Below, one piece after another: positions 37,373 through 47,127 of a stretch of 56,256 nt of DNA. Source of the stretch: Desulfomonile tiedjei (GTDB lineage Bacteria; Desulfobacterota; Desulfomonilia; Desulfomonilales; Desulfomonilaceae); the NCBI GenBank assembly GCA_016218715.1, contig JACRDG010000054.1:77940-134195 (forward strand), read 5' to 3'. The position numbers and the translations under genes are program-made. Below the pieces are notes generated by a model, which did not search any database, had not been told where the DNA came from, and saw only the letters and a program-made list of their open reading frames with translations. Position 1 is the stretch's first letter, and each line of letters begins with the position of its first letter.

Positions 37373-38692
37373 TCAGCCCGCTTTTGCCGTTAGCTGCAAT
37401 TGAGGCTCCTCGGAGGTAGCCGCGGGAACCTTTCGGGATGCCGTCTCCTGGACCAGCGCATCGGCTACCAGTCCGGAGACGAACTGAACCTTGGTTTCCA
37501 GGCCGTAATACTCCATCAGGTCCGAAAGCTGGGAATGGCAGTTTTCGCACGCGGTGGCGAGGATGGTCGCTCCCGTGGCCTTGACCTCGTCGACCTTGAC
37601 CTTCGCGGACTTCATGCGGAACTCTTTGTCCCCCATGATCACCAGCCCGCCGCCTCCACCGCAGCAATAGCTGGCCCGGCGATTCGACTGGAGATCGACG
37701 AAGTCGTCGGTCAAGTGTTTCAGGATGTACCGCGGCTCTTCGTATATGCCGCCTTGCCGTGCGATCTGACACGGGTCGTGGTAGGTAATGCGTGCATCGA
37801 TCTTGGACTTGTCAAGCTTGATCCGCCCTTCTCGCAGGTACCGGGCGATCAGCTCGACAAACGTGATGACGTTGAACGAGTGCTTGCCGGTCATGTGTTT
37901 CATCACGCGATACGCGGTGCCGCATTCGCAGATTGCGACCTCCTTGACCTTCAATCGCTCCGCCTCGTCGATGATGCGCTGCGCGATCTCCTTGGTCTTC
38001 TTGGGGTTTCCCACGAAAGCGCCGAAGTTGACCGCCTCGAAGTAACTCAGCGACCACTTCTCTCCGGCAGCGTTCATGATCGCCGCGGCCGGGACGATCG
38101 AGTGTTTGCCTGCCAGCGCGACGTACAGAACGTCAGCGCCTTGCACGTCCAGCGGGACCGCCTCTTCGCCGCCCTCGCTGCGCCATTTTTCGATCACCTC
38201 GGCCTCGAGGTTGCGCACGGCCTGTGCGAAGCTCTTCTTCGTGGCTTCGATGTTGCGCCCCTTGGATATGGAGACGTCGGCAAGCATGGTAAGCACCTTG
38301 GGCTCACGGTCCGATCCGATGAGGAGCAGCTTGGCAATAGACTGAATGAGCCCGGTGTCGATGCCGAACGGGCAGAAGGTCATGCACCGACGACATCCGG
38401 TGCAGGTGTACGCGGTCTCCCACACCCGATCCATCCACGCGTCGTCCAGCTCCACCGCCTCGTTCCACCAGGGAGCGATCTTGCCGGAGAGCTTGAAGTA
38501 CTTCTCGTACAGCCTGCGAATATTCTGAGCACGGGAGACCGCAGTGTAGCGCGTCTCCGGCATCGATTGGTACACATGACACGCTTCGATGCAAACGCCG
38601 CAGCGGGTGCAGTTGTCCAGATACAGGCGCGCGGCGCGGGTGAGCTTGTCGGCAAACAGCTCGAGGAGTTCTTTTTTCTGATTCTCTTCCAT
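37373..38692 (-). CDS. HdrD-like iron-sulfur electron-transfer subunit
   Basis: A 439-residue cytosolic protein with two N-terminal [4Fe-4S] motifs (CTRCGVCIEACHVY at residues 28-41 and CTGCRRCMTFCPFGID) and a C-terminal CCG-type module (HDPCQ...SYCCGGGG...ACENCHSQL) of the heterodisulfide-reductase D/glycolate oxidase F superfamily. The CCG cysteines bind a non-cubane cluster that handles disulfides in HdrB/D. It is two bases from the cytochrome-b-like gene, with which it would form an HdrDE- or TmcBC-like membrane complex. Neighbouring TusA and DsrE2 suggest a protein-bound persulfide as partner (inference). Confidence 0.87.
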   Translation of the reverse strand: MEENQKKELLELFADKLTRAARLYLDNCTRCGVCIEACHVYQSMPETRYTAVSRAQNIRRLYEKYFKLSGKIAPWWNEAVELDDAWMDRVWETAYTCTGCRRCMTFCPFGIDTGLIQSIAKLLLIGSDREPKVLTMLADVSISKGRNIEATKKSFAQAVRNLEAEVIEKWRSEGGEEAVPLDVQGADVLYVALAGKHSIVPAAAIMNAAGEKWSLSYFEAVNFGAFVGNPKKTKEIAQRIIDEAERLKVKEVAICECGTAYRVMKHMTGKHSFNVITFVELIARYLREGRIKLDKSKIDARITYHDPCQIARQGGIYEEPRYILKHLTDDFVDLQSNRRASYCCGGGGGLVIMGDKEFRMKSAKVKVDEVKATGATILATACENCHSQLSDLMEYYGLETKVQFVSGLVADALVQETASRKVPAATSEEPQLQLTAKAG

Positions 38693-38694
38693 GG

Positions 38695-39408
38695 TTACGC
38701 TCTCCTCAGCGCGTTCAACGGCAGGGCAAAGAAGCTGTGCATGATCTTGCTGAACGGCAGAATCATAAGGAACAGATTGGCCAAGAGGACATGTACCGCG
38801 ATCACGGTGTAGTGCCCTCCGGAAAGGACCTCACTGGGGTCCTGGAAGGTGAACTTCACCAGTCCGTTGAGGTACGCACCAAAATCCTGCTTGCTCAGCA
38901 CGAATCCATTCTGGCCCCACGAGTTGGCCCAGCTGATGACGTCTCCGGTGAGGAAAAGGCAGAACAACAGGAGCAGCAGAATATAGTCCGAAGGGACCGA
39001 CAGCTCCCGCACCGGTGCGCGAAATCGCCGGAAGAGCAGGTAGAGCACTGAAACAGTCAAAGCGACCCCTACGGCTCCATGACCGATCATGTGGTGCGAA
39101 GCCCCGGAGACGATGCTCAACTGCGGAATCAGATCGAGGTGCGCAACAATGAGCAGCACGAAGGCCACATGGAACGTCATGAGGAAGAACCACAATAGTG
39201 GGCGGTGCTCTCTCACCGTGGGGAGTGTAAAAGTGTCCACCAGTGCGGCGAGGAGCGGGGTCTTTGTCTCAGGGAAGATCTGCAGCGTCGTGGGATGCTG
39301 GGGGGCCTTGAGAAGGCGGACGATCTTCGCTGCGATGCCGATCAGGCACCAGGCGACGGCCAGGTACACCATGGGCACCATGATGAAATAATAGAGTCTG
39401 TCTATCAT
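38695..39408 (-). CDS. Membrane cytochrome b subunit (NarI/DsrM/HdrE-like)
   Basis: A 237-residue integral membrane protein with about six hydrophobic helices. Several membrane-embedded His (HRPLLWFFLMTFHVAF, HHMIGHGAV, VIAVHVLLANLFL) are placed to ligate b-type hemes as in NarI/DsrM. It would move electrons between the quinone pool and the HdrD-like subunit. It lies 17 bp after tusA. Confidence 0.83.
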   Translation of the reverse strand: MIDRLYYFIMVPMVYLAVAWCLIGIAAKIVRLLKAPQHPTTLQIFPETKTPLLAALVDTFTLPTVREHRPLLWFFLMTFHVAFVLLIVAHLDLIPQLSIVSGASHHMIGHGAVGVALTVSVLYLLFRRFRAPVRELSVPSDYILLLLLFCLFLTGDVISWANSWGQNGFVLSKQDFGAYLNGLVKFTFQDPSEVLSGGHYTVIAVHVLLANLFLMILPFSKIMHSFFALPLNALRRA

Positions 39409-39425
39409 CCCTGCTCTCCGGACAG

Positions 39426-39665
39426 CTACTTGAGCCGCTTGACGAATATTTGGATCGAGCCTTCCCGCTGCTTGGTTTCCAGCACCTCGTTCCCCGTGGT
39501 GTCGGCCCAGGCCGGGAAGTCCGCCAGGGAGCCCGGATCGGTGGTGTGCACCTCAATGATCTCCCCTACTTTTACGGAATTGATCTCCTGGCTCATCTTC
39601 ACCACCGGCATCGGGCAGGGAAGTCCCTTGAGATCGAGTACCTTCGCTACAGCGTGTGCGGACAT
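39426..39665 (-). CDS. tusA: TusA-family sulfur carrier protein
   Basis: A 79-residue TusA with the signature LDLKGLPCPMPVVKM (persulfide-forming Cys17 in CPxP). It carries sulfane sulfur between enzymes. It is located between dsrE2 and the HdrE-like gene, the arrangement expected when TusA hands sulfur to or from a membrane-linked oxidoreductase rather than to tRNA modification. Confidence 0.95.
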   Translation of the reverse strand: MSAHAVAKVLDLKGLPCPMPVVKMSQEINSVKVGEIIEVHTTDPGSLADFPAWADTTGNEVLETKQREGSIQIFVKRLK

Positions 39666-39676
39666 GCTAATTCTCC

Positions 39677-40255
39677 TTAGATGAAGAGCTGGTTGATGGA
39701 TTTCCGGGAATGATTCAGGAACGTGGCTACCCCGACGTACTCGAGGTTCGGATAGTCGATGATCTCCTCGCGCTTGAATCCCATCAGATCCATGGACATT
39801 TCACAGACCTTGATCTCTACGCCGAGCTGGCCTGCCATCTCGAAGAGTTGATCTAGGCTGGGGGCGTTCTTCTTCTTCATAAGCCCCTTGAGCATCGCGG
39901 TCCCCATCCCGCCCATGTTCATCTGGGAGAGCTTCGTCTTGTTGCGGCCTTTCGGCAGCATCCAGCCGAACATCTTGGACATGAAGTCCTTGCCGCGGGC
40001 GTCGCCGTTGGCTTTCCGCAGCGCTGCGGTTCCCCAGAAGGTGAAGAAGAGTACCACCTTCATCCCCATGGCCGCCGCGCCGGTGGCGATGATCATCGAG
40101 GCGAGCAGCTTGTCCAGGTCGCCGGAAAAGACGATCATGGAAAGCTTGTTTTCCTGCGCGGGACCAAGCTCCTCGACTTTCTTCCTCAGCTCCGCGATCT
40201 GGAATTCGAGATCCTGGTAATGCGTGGTGGCCTGCATGGTAGCGGGTGCGCTCAT
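39677..40255 (-). CDS. DsrE2-like sulfurtransferase
   Basis: A 192-residue DsrE/DsrF/DrsH-family protein of the DsrE2 type: N-terminal coiled region then MIVFSGDLDKLLASMIIATG, a hydrophobic strand (VVLFFTFWGTAAL), a Met-rich loop and the conserved cysteine in IKVCEMSMDLMGF. DsrE2 relays sulfur with TusA. It is the first gene of the operon, 11 bp before tusA, and has a strong upstream promoter. Confidence 0.9.
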   Translation of the reverse strand: MSAPATMQATTHYQDLEFQIAELRKKVEELGPAQENKLSMIVFSGDLDKLLASMIIATGAAAMGMKVVLFFTFWGTAALRKANGDARGKDFMSKMFGWMLPKGRNKTKLSQMNMGGMGTAMLKGLMKKKNAPSLDQLFEMAGQLGVEIKVCEMSMDLMGFKREEIIDYPNLEYVGVATFLNHSRKSINQLFI

Positions 40256-40854
40256 TGTGCTTCCTCCTACGTTACGATTTGGGTAGCGGTTGTTCGGGCC
40301 TCTCGGGCCAGTTTTTCTGGAGGCCCCTCACGGGTATCAATGGTTCCGCGGGGCCTCTTGGTATGCAGTTATATTAATATCCTAATCTCTGTATAACAGC
40401 CCGAACTCCCTATGTCAACTAAATTCGTCAAGAAAAAACACGACCCCCTCGGCATCACCTTCTCTCACATTTAGTTTGTACTATCAGATAGTTATGGTCG
40501 CCGTCCCTCTTCCCGGCAGTATGCCGATAGAACCGGTTGCTGCAAAAGGCCCTGCAGTCCCCTCGGTTCCGCTCCCTCCCTCCGGACGTTTTTGCTGATC
40601 TGTTTTGTCAAGAATAGCCGGATCGGTCCTGTCCCGCTTCAGAGGCTCTGATGAGGCCTTGTCGGTGATTGATCTGGAAGGTACCAGTCGCATACGCGCG
40701 GCCATTTGTGACCGAGCGGTCGCGGCCTGTTCCGTTTTTCTGGTGACTGCCCTGCATGAAAGTGCTAATAATTGGTAATCACGGAATATGCGCCTCTCGT
40801 GGGCGACCGCGCGGCGGTCCGAACACGAGGAGCCCTGTTTGGGAGACGTGGCTC
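40256..40854. other. Divergent intergenic region
   Basis: Holds the dsrE2-operon promoter and about 350 bp with no convincing gene. A 73-codon minus-strand frame at 40484-40705 has no ribosome binding site and a composition unlike its neighbours, so I do not call it. Confidence 0.5.
40390..40418 (-). promoter_or_regulatory. Sigma-70 promoter of the dsrE2 operon
   Basis: On the minus strand TTGACA (40418-40413), a 17-bp spacer and TATACA (40395-40390) match the sigma-70 consensus at 11 of 12 bases. The leader to the dsrE2 ATG would be about 130 bases. Confidence 0.7.
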
Positions 40855-42603
40855 TTGTCGGATGAAAAGATCAGACTGCTGATGGTTGAAGACGACATGG
40901 TAGATCGCATGGCCTTCCAGCGCATGGTGAAGGCCGAGGGTCTCCCGTACGAGTACACGTGCGCGTCTTCGGCAGCAGCAGGAAGGGAAGCACTGAAAGC
41001 CGGGTCTTTCGACGTGGTGATCTCGGATTACAACCTTGGTGACGGCACGGCCTTCGACGTCATCAGCGAGGTCCCCGCAGGGGTAGCCATCATCCTCGTC
41101 ACCGGCGCCGGTGACGAAGGGATTGCGGTCAAGGCCATGAAGGCCGGCGCGCAGGATTACCTCATCAAGGACCAGAGCGGCAATTATCTCAAGACACTCC
41201 CCGTGACCGTTGCCAACAGCGTCAAGGCCAAGGCGACCGAACGGCAATTGCAGCAGTATCATGTGGAACTGGAGAAGGTCGTCGAGGAGCTGCGGAGAAC
41301 CAACGAGGAACTCGTACAACAAATAGCCCAGCGGGAGCGAGCGGAAGAAGACCTCCGGGAATCGCTGGAAACGTCAGCGAACATAGTGGAAACGATCCCT
41401 TCGGGTCTTCTCACCTTTCAATACCAGCCGCCGGGCGAGATTTTCCTCGTCAGCGGCAACCCCGAGGCCGAGCATCTCCTGGGGATAAAGATCAAGGATT
41501 GGGCCGGACAGGAACTGGATGAAATTTGGCCCAACGCCCGGGTTCAGGGGCTCACGAGGGCGCTGCTCCACACCCTCCAAACCGGCGAGCGGTTCAAGGA
41601 GGAAGCCGGCGTATACATGAAGGGGGGTATAACGAGGTTTTTCCGGGTGAGGGCGTTTCGCATCCCGGGAGAATTACTGGGGCTGGCTTTCGAAGATGTA
41701 ACCGAACGCACCAAAGCCGAAATGGCCCTTCAGGAGGCGCATGAAGAACAGGAACGCCGCGTCGAAGAACGGACCGCGGACCTTGTCACCGAGAACCTGG
41801 AACTCAAGGAGGACATCAAGCGTCGCAAGCGCTCGGACGATCTGCTGGTCCGGGCATCGAGACTGGCTGCGATGGTGCAGATGGCCAAACCTCTCACCGA
41901 CCGCCTCAGCGAGCTGCTCGCCACGATTGCCGGGAGCACCGGAGAGGCATTGAGCCGCGTTGATGCGAGCGCCCCCCCTGATGTGGAGCCCTTGCTCCAA
42001 CAAGTCCTGGATTCCTCTCAAGAGGCAGCGTCGACTATCACGCGACTCGGCCAGTTCGCTCGAGCCGCGGCTGGGCCGGCCGGTTTGCAGATCAGGAACG
42101 TGTTCAGCCTGAGCGATTGCGCGCGCAAGGCAGTCGAAATCTGCGGCCTCCAGCACAACTCGCAAGCGGGCGACGACGGCAAGAACCTGTCGCTCGAGCT
42201 TGACCTGAACGACAACTGCCTGGTTGAAGGAGCGGAAGAGGACCTGGTTCAGGTCATCGTCAACCTCGCGCAAAACGCGAAGGAGGCGTTGCCCAACGGC
42301 GGGACCATAAAGGTAAGGACAGGGACGGAGGAAGATCACAGCGTCGTTTGGGTGGAAGACAACGGCGTCGGAATACTGCAACACGACATCGTCAAGATCT
42401 TCGAGCCGTTCTGGACCTCGAAGGAATCCCATTCCGGTCTGGGGCTGAAGATGTGCTTCGGTATCGTGCACAGCCACGGAGGCACGATACGGGTCTACAG
42501 CCTGATCGGCCGAGGAACCAAGGTTCGAGTGAGCCTCCCCCACGTTTCTCAGACCCAAGAAGGCCCAGGCGAGGCTGAGGTCAGTTCCCCTTCAAGTGAG
42601 TGA
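40855..42603 (+). CDS. Receiver-PAS-HATPase signalling protein lacking the phospho-His
   Basis: A 582-residue protein from the TTG at 40855 (GGGAG upstream). Order: receiver domain (residues 5-125; LLMVEDDMVDR, acceptor Asp in VVISDYNLGDG, Lys in YLIKDQ), coiled coil, PAS domain (about 165-290), second coiled coil, a DHp-like helix and an HATPase with NLAQNAKEAL, VEDNGVGIL and HSGLGLKMCFG boxes. In the DHp the usual AHEINNPL is replaced by LTDRLSELL, and Asp349 stands where the His should be. ATP binding looks intact, but canonical autophosphorylation is not possible. Confidence 0.85.
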   Translation: MSDEKIRLLMVEDDMVDRMAFQRMVKAEGLPYEYTCASSAAAGREALKAGSFDVVISDYNLGDGTAFDVISEVPAGVAIILVTGAGDEGIAVKAMKAGAQDYLIKDQSGNYLKTLPVTVANSVKAKATERQLQQYHVELEKVVEELRRTNEELVQQIAQRERAEEDLRESLETSANIVETIPSGLLTFQYQPPGEIFLVSGNPEAEHLLGIKIKDWAGQELDEIWPNARVQGLTRALLHTLQTGERFKEEAGVYMKGGITRFFRVRAFRIPGELLGLAFEDVTERTKAEMALQEAHEEQERRVEERTADLVTENLELKEDIKRRKRSDDLLVRASRLAAMVQMAKPLTDRLSELLATIAGSTGEALSRVDASAPPDVEPLLQQVLDSSQEAASTITRLGQFARAAAGPAGLQIRNVFSLSDCARKAVEICGLQHNSQAGDDGKNLSLELDLNDNCLVEGAEEDLVQVIVNLAQNAKEALPNGGTIKVRTGTEEDHSVVWVEDNGVGILQHDIVKIFEPFWTSKESHSGLGLKMCFGIVHSHGGTIRVYSLIGRGTKVRVSLPHVSQTQEGPGEAEVSSPSSE

Positions 42604-42681
42604 TATCGGGTGGGAGCCTGCTTGAAGATGCCGCCGCGCTGCGGCAGGGTTATCAGGTGTTGTGGAACAGACGTTCTACCT

Positions 42682-42900
42682 TCAAGGACTCACAACATCT
42701 TCGTGTCTACGTTCATTCTTTGAAGGAAACTGCACATGCTTCGAAAACTCCATGCCAAGGACCCCAACTGCCACGGCTCCGATTACAGCGGCAGCCACGT
42801 ACCGAAGGTACGACAGCTCTGGTGCAATAATCAAAAGGAATACTCCCCATAGGGCTCCACCAATCGCCACACGAATCCACTTCTGCATCCATTTCTTCAT
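42682..42900 (-). CDS. Small two-helix membrane protein, paralog 1
   Basis: A 72-residue protein (MKKWMQKWIRVAIGGALW...) with two hydrophobic helices and a polar C-terminus SKNERRHEDV. It is a tandem paralog of the gene at 42999-43217 with the shared pattern MK(K/R)WM, IAP(E/D)LS and SKNERR. The ATG at 42900 follows AAGGAGTGA. Function unknown. Confidence 0.68.
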   Translation of the reverse strand: MKKWMQKWIRVAIGGALWGVFLLIIAPELSYLRYVAAAVIGAVAVGVLGMEFSKHVQFPSKNERRHEDVVSP

Positions 42901-42998
42901 TAAGTTCACTCCTTGACGGTCTCTAGATCAAGGCAGCCACGACGCGACCAGCCGCCCGACGGCAGGTTTTCATGTGCCGTGAAACGGACTCGCTGCCC

Positions 42999-43217
42999 TC
43001 AAGTGCTTGAATCGTCTTCACCTCTACGTTCATTCTTTGAAACAGACTGCACCAGCAGCGAAGCATCCAGAGAAATAAGACAGATTGCTGCAATTCCGAT
43101 TAGACCGGCTGCCAGGTGCCGAGGGGCAGATAGGTCTGGCGCAATTACGTGCACAAGGCCGAGCCATAAGAAAGCACCAATCATCGAAAGAATTGATTTA
43201 TACATCCATCTCTTCAT
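42999..43217 (-). CDS. Small two-helix membrane protein, paralog 2
   Basis: A 72-residue paralog (MKRWMYKSILSMIGAFLW...) of the preceding entry with the same helix positions and C-terminal SKNERRGED. ATG 43217 follows AGGAGGTGA. It lies 27 bp downstream of the MurG-like glycosyltransferase and may be cotranscribed with it. Function unknown. Confidence 0.68.
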   Translation of the reverse strand: MKRWMYKSILSMIGAFLWLGLVHVIAPDLSAPRHLAAGLIGIAAICLISLDASLLVQSVSKNERRGEDDSST

Positions 43218-43244
43218 TGAGTTCACCTCCTGACCGTAATCAGC

Positions 43245-44436
<1,192 letters not shown>

Positions 44437-44438
<2 letters not shown>

Positions 44439-44628
44439 ACCGATTCGCAACTCAAAGAAGTAATCTTGGGGAAACTTCTTTGTGCAAAGAAGTTTCCCGC
44501 AAGCTCCCTTCAAGAAACTCTATTGCCCTTGGCTTTCCCCCTCTCCTCAGAGAGGAGAGGGGCCTGGGGAGAAACCTTTTTTCAAAAAGGTTCTCCCCAG
44601 TTACTCTTTGGATTGCGACTTGGCATCA
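44437..44628. repeat. TIR element copy E
   Basis: The longest copy, about 192 bp. Left end ATACCGATTCGCAACTCAAA, right end TACTCTTTGGATTGCGACTTGGC, inverted and similar. Inside are a 13-bp-arm hairpin (44468-44497) and a CCTCTCCTCAGAGAGGAGAGG palindrome. The left end touches the MurG-like start codon; the right end encodes the tail of the radical SAM gene. Confidence 0.8.
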
Positions 44629-45691
44629 GCCCCGCGATTTGGGCAAGGACGCTATTCTCTTCTCCGAACTCGTAGCACGAGGCACAGACCTGGAAGGCAT
44701 GCCCTGAGGCCATACCTGCACAGATCTCCCGCCGCACCTCTGACCCAAGGATCTCCCCGATGCGAGTCGGTCGTACGACGTTCCCGAGGATCGGCATCTC
44801 TTGCCTTCCGGTGCAGCACGGCAGCACTTCGCCGTTCGCGTCGACGAACAGGTTGCACCACGGCGCAAAACAAAAGCGGGTCTGCGGTGTTTGGTTGGAC
44901 GGATCGTCGCTTTCAGCGCGGGTGGTATTCGTTTGTACACGGAACAGGGGGAAGCGGCTCAGAAGCAGCGGCTGCCACGCCTGAGATCCGACAGCCAATG
45001 CAGCCCACTGCTCCGCTTTGGGGTGCACCCTTCGATCCGTCGTGCGCACCGGCAACAAACGCCAGCTCTCCACACCTCGTTCCGTAAGGAGGCGGAACAG
45101 GTCCGGCAGCGAGTCGATATTGTTCCGCATGACGACGGTATTCACCGCGACAATCGGGCCGTGACCCTTGCGCGCGCGTCGCACCTGCAACCGTTGAATA
45201 CCCTTCCACGTCAGGTCCCACGCACCTTCGACACCCCGAAGCGCGTCATGCTTCCTTCTGGATGCAGCATCGACGGAAAACACAACGGTGTGAACCCGAT
45301 TCTCCACGAGAAATCTCGCCTTGTCCTTGTCCATGAGGGTGCCGTTGGTGGTCAGGTTGACCTGGAGACCCAATGACGCCGCGTGCCGCACGATTTCCTC
45401 CAGATCAGGGCGAAGGAGGACTTCACCGCCGGAGAAGTGGATCTTTCTCAGCCCGCGGCGATGCAGGGACGAGAGGATCGACATGATCCGTTCCGTACCG
45501 AGAAGATCTACTCCTCGGTCCAGCGCGGCTCCCAGACGCCACAACCTGCAGACCTTGCAGCGGAGATTGCACCGCCAGGTGAGCTTGATCTTGGCCGTGA
45601 GCACCGGCAGATGAAGATCCGGATCGGATCGAAGACGTCGGACCCGATCCGCCAGGCCTTCTTCTCGTTCAACAATTGTTCGGAGATCCAT
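44582..45691 (-). CDS. Radical SAM/SPASM-like enzyme in a glycosyltransferase island
   Basis: A 369-residue radical SAM enzyme: cluster motif CNLRCKVC (Cys41, 45, 48), HFSGGEVLLRPDLEEI, LTTNGTLM and a C-terminal twitch/SPASM-type region (CFAPWCNLFVDANGEVLPCC...CASCYEF) for auxiliary Fe-S. It probably modifies a peptide or sugar-linked substrate. Neighbours are glycosyltransferases; no peptide gene was found by eye in the flanking gaps. The last 14 residues (MPSRNPKSNWGEPF) come from repeat copy E, in a different frame from the other repeat-coded tails. Confidence 0.85.
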   Translation of the reverse strand: MDLRTIVEREEGLADRVRRLRSDPDLHLPVLTAKIKLTWRCNLRCKVCRLWRLGAALDRGVDLLGTERIMSILSSLHRRGLRKIHFSGGEVLLRPDLEEIVRHAASLGLQVNLTTNGTLMDKDKARFLVENRVHTVVFSVDAASRRKHDALRGVEGAWDLTWKGIQRLQVRRARKGHGPIVAVNTVVMRNNIDSLPDLFRLLTERGVESWRLLPVRTTDRRVHPKAEQWAALAVGSQAWQPLLLSRFPLFRVQTNTTRAESDDPSNQTPQTRFCFAPWCNLFVDANGEVLPCCTGRQEMPILGNVVRPTRIGEILGSEVRREICAGMASGHAFQVCASCYEFGEENSVLAQIAGLMPSRNPKSNWGEPF

Positions 45692-45750
45692 GGCGAAACT
45701 CTGGACGTAGTACGCCTTTTCACAAGTTCGGTCGCGGATTTCGGGGCCTT

Positions 45751-45825
45751 GATGGGACAGGCATCTTGCCTGTCATTTCTTAATGGACCGGCAAGATCGG
45801 CCCCACTGAACAGCCAAGAGCTGGC
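45751..45825. repeat. Intergenic copy of the GT-gene palindromic repeat
   Basis: Contains GACAGGCATCTTGCCTGTC and GACCGGCAAGATCGGCCCCA followed by CTGAACAGCC, the latter an inverted near-copy of 43834-43866. Confidence 0.7.
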
Positions 45826-45866
45826 CCATGAGCCATGCCGTATTTACGAAATTCTGCACTTAGCTG

Positions 45867-47027
45867 TTACGACTGCTTCGGCTCACCGGCACCGTGCAGA
45901 ATCTGGCACAGCGCATCGGTTTCGCGTTCCATGGAGTAGTTCACCCTGACAAACTCCCTTGCTGCGGCCCCCATGGCTGCCCGAGCCGAGGGGCTCAGCC
46001 GCAGGGCTCGGCCCAGTGCTTCAGCCGCGGCCTCCCGATCCTGAGCGCGAAACACAAAACCGGTTTGGCCGTCCGTGACCACTTCGCCCATGGCGCCGGC
46101 ATCGGACACGATCGGCGCAACTCCCGCGCTCATGGCCTCCAGGAGCACGTTGGGCATGCCGTCATACAGCGAGGGGATGGCCACGAAATCACAGGCCCTG
46201 TACAAGCCGGGGAGCCTGTCCCGGTCGGTGAAGGGGTTACGCACGCTCCGTGGCGCAAGCACCGGGTCGGTGAGAATCTCGATGGTCTCGTCGTCAAGCC
46301 GATCGCCCACGACGAGCAGACCGACTCGATCGAGGAAGTTTGCGTCTCTGAGCGCTCCGAGCCAGAGGTCGAGGCCTTTCTTGTACTTCAATTCGCCAAA
46401 AAGCCCGATGATGGTTCTCTCGTCGAACTCCGGGTTTGCCCTGATCTCGTCACGCTGCGCCTCATCGCGTGGGAGCAGCTCCCATGCGGAGACGTCCACG
46501 CCGTTGGGCACGAGCCGAACATCCCTTCCCGGATACAGGGCTATGATACGGCGCTTCATCTCCGAGGAAATCGCCGCCACCACCGTCGCACGGGACAGGG
46601 TTTCACGCACCCACGGGCCGCGTTCCGCGTCGAACCAGGTTTCATCGAAATCGTTGCCTCTGACCAGGACCAGCGACGGACAACCGAGCCACGCAGCGTA
46701 CGTGACAGCCATGAAACCGGCGATTCCCGCGCCGAATCCGACAGCGAAGGTGTACGGTTCACCTCGGTGCTCCATGCACAGCAGGTTCCAGAGCCGTTGA
46801 GCCGTCTTCCCCGTCCCCGCGCTGCGGCTCACATGATGGTCCGTTCCTCCGTCCCGGGGAACAGACCGGAGCACCGGCTTCGGGTCGGATTCGGTGAGCG
46901 CGGCCACGTCCACCCAAACTCCGCGGCCGCGAAGCGCCTCGACCTTGCGCGCGGAGCTGACAGCCATGCCGCCTTCCAAGGGTGGGTGTTGATGGGTTAT
47001 CCAGAGGATTCTCGGTTTCCGGTCCAT
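45867..47027 (-). CDS. Family 4 glycosyltransferase
   Basis: A 386-residue GT-B enzyme of family GT4. The N-terminal domain begins RILWITHQHPPLEGGMAVSSARKVEAL; the C-terminal domain has VGLFGELKYKKGLDLWLGAL-type and PSLYDGMPNVLLEAMSAGVAPIVSDAGAMGEVV motifs with the conserved Glu of the retaining donor site. It transfers sugar from a nucleotide donor to an envelope glycan or natural product. It belongs to the minus-strand island 43.2-49.8 kb. Confidence 0.92.
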   Translation of the reverse strand: MDRKPRILWITHQHPPLEGGMAVSSARKVEALRGRGVWVDVAALTESDPKPVLRSVPRDGGTDHHVSRSAGTGKTAQRLWNLLCMEHRGEPYTFAVGFGAGIAGFMAVTYAAWLGCPSLVLVRGNDFDETWFDAERGPWVRETLSRATVVAAISSEMKRRIIALYPGRDVRLVPNGVDVSAWELLPRDEAQRDEIRANPEFDERTIIGLFGELKYKKGLDLWLGALRDANFLDRVGLLVVGDRLDDETIEILTDPVLAPRSVRNPFTDRDRLPGLYRACDFVAIPSLYDGMPNVLLEAMSAGVAPIVSDAGAMGEVVTDGQTGFVFRAQDREAAAEALGRALRLSPSARAAMGAAAREFVRVNYSMERETDALCQILHGAGEPKQS

Positions 47028-47127
47028 GATCTATACCATTCTTGGGAATCCGCGGAGCCGGTCAGCTCACGAGGAGGTGCGGATACGCGATCGTTTCACA
47101 AGCACCCGGCGACCCCGGCCAAGAGTG

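Noticed and set aside
37400-38812. 470-codon plus-strand frame
   Set aside because: It is antisense to the HdrD-like gene, with its Fe-S motifs on the other strand.
40484-40705. 73-codon minus-strand frame
   Set aside because: No ribosome binding site, low-complexity composition and no domain.
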